From the NCBI GenBank assembly GCA_946620645.1, contig CAMONN010000007.1, forward strand, positions 1 to 32,182: a DNA stretch of 32,182 bases. The letters are read 5' to 3'. Below the pieces are notes generated by a model. That model ran no database searches, was not told the origin of the DNA, and saw nothing but the letters and a program-made list of their open reading frames with translations. The DNA is from an uncultured Clostridia bacterium (GTDB lineage: Bacteria > Bacillota > Clostridia > Oscillospirales > Oscillospiraceae). The translations under genes and the position numbers were made by a program. This document shows, one piece after another, positions 30,574-32,182 of this stretch; positions within the stretch are counted from its first letter, which is position 1; each line of letters starts with the position of its first letter.

Positions 30574-31821
30574 TCAGCTCAGGTAGCGCAGGGCCTCCAT
30601 CAGCTGAGTATCATCCGAGACGCTCGCCGTTCCCTCTTCTCCGCCGGTCGTTCCGGAGGTGGTTCCGGTGGCGGAAGCATCGCGGTTAAACACAATCATG
30701 TCGGGCACAACTCCGCCTGCAGCGGCAATGTCGGTTCCGTTCGGAGACAGCAGGCTGTGGGTGGAAAGCCGCAGCGCGCTGCCGTCCTGCAGGACAATCG
30801 TTTCCTGGGTGCGCGTATTGCCCGTAGTAGGCTCACCCATGATCGTCGCCCAGCGATAGTCCTTCAGAACCGCAGCAAATAGCTCTGCCTCGCGGTAGCT
30901 GCCGGAATTGATCAGCACCACCATCGGCAGCTGAAGACTCATGCTGTCAGACTCCGTTACACGCTCCGTTCCGTCCTTGCTGATATCTGAAAACAGCCGG
31001 CCGGCGGGTAGCAGATAATCCAGAAACACCGCTGCCTCCGACGTAAGGCCGCCCGGATTATCACGAACATCAATAACAAGGGACACCGCCCCCTGCTGGA
31101 GAAGGTATTCCACCGCATCCACACAGGCCTGGCCGCTTCCGGCTTCAAAATTGTGAATCTGAACATAAGCGGCGCCGGTTTTTTCAAGCCTGTACTGAAT
31201 CGCCTGGGAATTGGCGTTGGTACAGTCGATTTCAATGGGCTCTGAAGCGCCGGAAACCGTAAGCGTAAATTTTTCGTTCATTTTGGAACGAATCAGAACA
31301 CGAACCTCATCCGTGGAGTAGGATGAAACATTTTCTCCGTTCACCGCGGTAATGATCATCCCGACACTGACGCCGGCATAGGCCGCCGGTGAGTTGGGAT
31401 AGACCGTAACGATCTGGAATCCGCCGGTGGAGTCCTTCACGAGACTCATACCGATGTCGTTGTATTCATTGGAAGAGGACAGCTGATAGGTGCGATACTC
31501 ATCGTCCGTCAGGAAGCTGCTCCAGGCATCCCCCAGCCCCGCCACCATGGCGGTCGCTGCAGAATAGCCCATACTCTTACGGTCAACGTTCTCAATATAA
31601 CGCTCGTCAATGATGTCCTTGATTTCGATGTAGCGCATGGCTTCGTCATAGTCCTCGGATCCGCCCACCGCACGGATTACCTGGTTGCGGGTCATGACAC
31701 GAGTCGCAACCACGGAAATCAGCAGCAGAATAAGCACAATCCAGAGATTGACGCTGATACTCATCAGTCTGCGCAGAAAGATGCCGATGCCGCCAAGAAG
31801 GCGGCGAGAGAATCTATGCAT
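30574..31821 (-). CDS. S41 (CtpA-like) peptidase homologue with lost catalytic Ser and Lys
   Basis: From ATG 31821 (GAGGAGATTCCC ahead) the protein has 415 aa; the track's 32043 start runs through the M23 gene and is wrong. A membrane anchor lies at about residues 24-43. A PDZ domain (about 130-190, YPNSPAAYAGVSVGMIITAVNGENV) and the S41 core (VIDVRDNPGGL at 250-259) follow. Aligned to the Tsp/CtpA pattern SASASE...QDYG...GEPTFGKG, this protein reads SYREAE...KDYR...GEPTTGN. The nucleophile Ser becomes Arg310 and the general-base Lys becomes Asn335, while Asp321 and the fold motifs are kept. It is probably an inactive extracytoplasmic PDZ scaffold. The tail is Gly/Thr/Ser-rich. Confidence 0.87.
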   Translation of the reverse strand: MHRFSRRLLGGIGIFLRRLMSISVNLWIVLILLLISVVATRVMTRNQVIRAVGGSEDYDEAMRYIEIKDIIDERYIENVDRKSMGYSAATAMVAGLGDAWSSFLTDDEYRTYQLSSSNEYNDIGMSLVKDSTGGFQIVTVYPNSPAAYAGVSVGMIITAVNGENVSSYSTDEVRVLIRSKMNEKFTLTVSGASEPIEIDCTNANSQAIQYRLEKTGAAYVQIHNFEAGSGQACVDAVEYLLQQGAVSLVIDVRDNPGGLTSEAAVFLDYLLPAGRLFSDISKDGTERVTESDSMSLQLPMVVLINSGSYREAELFAAVLKDYRWATIMGEPTTGNTRTQETIVLQDGSALRLSTHSLLSPNGTDIAAAGGVVPDMIVFNRDASATGTTSGTTGGEEGTASVSDDTQLMEALRYLS

Positions 31822-31831
31822 GGGAATCTCC

Positions 31832-32182
31832 TCAGCAATTGTAGTAAGACAGCCCTCCGAAGAACTGGGCCGGGTCGGTACGGCTGCCGTTAATAAAGAC
31901 TTCGAAGTGGCAGTGGGTGCCGGTGGCACGCCCGGTAGCGCCAAGATAGCCGATGGTCTGTCCCTTGGAGACTGTTGACCCGGCTCCGACCGCAAGGCCT
32001 GACATATGGGCATAGAGGGTCTGATAGCCGTTGCCGTGATCAATAATAATATAGTTGCCGTAGCCGTCGTTATAGGTTGCGGTGGTCACAGTGCCACCGT
32101 CAGAAGCGACAACCGGCGCGCCGTCATTGCCATAGCCGTCGATGTCAATACCGCTGTGGTAACGCTGCTCCCCGGTGAAGGG
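31832..32182 (-). CDS. M23 family metallopeptidase (LytM/EnvC-like), C-terminal part; 5' end outside the window
   Basis: The reading frame is open from the window edge, so the gene continues to the right; 116 residues are visible, more than the 85 in the track. The M23 motifs are complete: HSGIDID (HxxxD zinc ligands), TLYAHMSGL and GTHCHFEV (HxH). The active site looks intact, so it may cleave peptide cross-links in peptidoglycan. It ends 10 bases before the S41-like gene. In clostridia an EnvC-like M23 protein followed by an S41 protein often comes after ftsE-ftsX; if so those genes should lie just beyond the right edge. Confidence 0.88.
   Translation of the reverse strand, partial: PFTGEQRYHSGIDIDGYGNDGAPVVASDGGTVTTATYNDGYGNYIIIDHGNGYQTLYAHMSGLAVGAGSTVSKGQTIGYLGATGRATGTHCHFEVFINGSRTDPAQFFGGLSYYNC

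Noticed and set aside
31822-32043. N-terminal 74 residues of the track's S41 ORF
   Set aside because: They lie inside the M23 gene in another frame; the ATG at 31821 has a good ribosome binding site and begins the membrane anchor.
1-32182. CRISPR arrays, insertion sequences, prophage or integrase genes
   Set aside because: No regularly spaced repeats, transposase-like ORFs or phage genes were seen on either strand.

Overview
This looks like a chromosomal segment of a Bacillota bacterium, class Clostridia, possibly a gut Lachnospirales/Eubacteriales-type anaerobe. The lineage call is inference. It rests on strong GGAGG-type ribosome binding sites, many TTGACA/TATAAT-like promoters with 17-bp spacers, a PyrR-type attenuator, a probable Re-citrate synthase, adjacent greA and lysS, and an S41 peptidase-like gene beside an M23 (EnvC-like) gene. 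Nothing resembles a prophage, transposon or CRISPR array. Most of the window is housekeeping genes, with a few accessory genes.

Layout. (1) 1-3.6 kb, minus strand: a GyrI-like domain gene under an operator-like palindrome, tRNA-Pro(UGG) with its own promoter and terminator, and two tandem CorC/HlyC (CNNM-type) paralogues. (2) 3.8-4.5 kb, plus: a histidine phosphatase. (3) 4.6-6.7 kb, minus: murF translationally coupled to a YjjG-like HAD phosphatase. (4) 6.8-8.2 kb, plus: a MATE exporter. (5) 8.4-10.5 kb, minus: guaA lacking its glutaminase domain, then an HSL-type esterase. (6) 10.6-15.2 kb, plus: ymdB, a yhaO-like nuclease, a yhaN-like ATPase with a membrane hairpin, and a DUF554 membrane protein. 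(7) 15.2-19.9 kb, plus: pyrC-carB behind a PyrR attenuator. (8) 19.9-20.9 kb: a secreted YbjN-like protein and a divergent 45-aa ORF missing from the track. (9) 21-26.3 kb, minus: a two-gene esterase/ATP-grasp cassette, and upstream of it a likely operon of Re-citrate synthase, a TPR protein and a DUF4037 protein. (10) 26.4-27.5 kb, minus: DUF523 and a DnaQ-like exonuclease. (11) 27.6-27.75 kb, minus: an apparent free-standing small RNA gene with promoter, structured body and terminator. (12) 28-32.2 kb, minus: the end of an M23 peptidase, an S41 peptidase homologue that has lost its catalytic Ser and Lys, greA, and a LysRS fused to a Trbp111-type tRNA-binding domain.

The points most worth following up are the small RNA at 27615-27720 (three CU-rich, anti-Shine-Dalgarno-like motifs), the S41 pseudoprotease beside the M23 gene, the esterase/ATP-grasp cassette, the split GMP synthetase, and the palindrome over the GyrI-like promoter. 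All reading was by eye. No homology search, structure prediction or alignment was run, so family names rest on recognised motifs and lengths.
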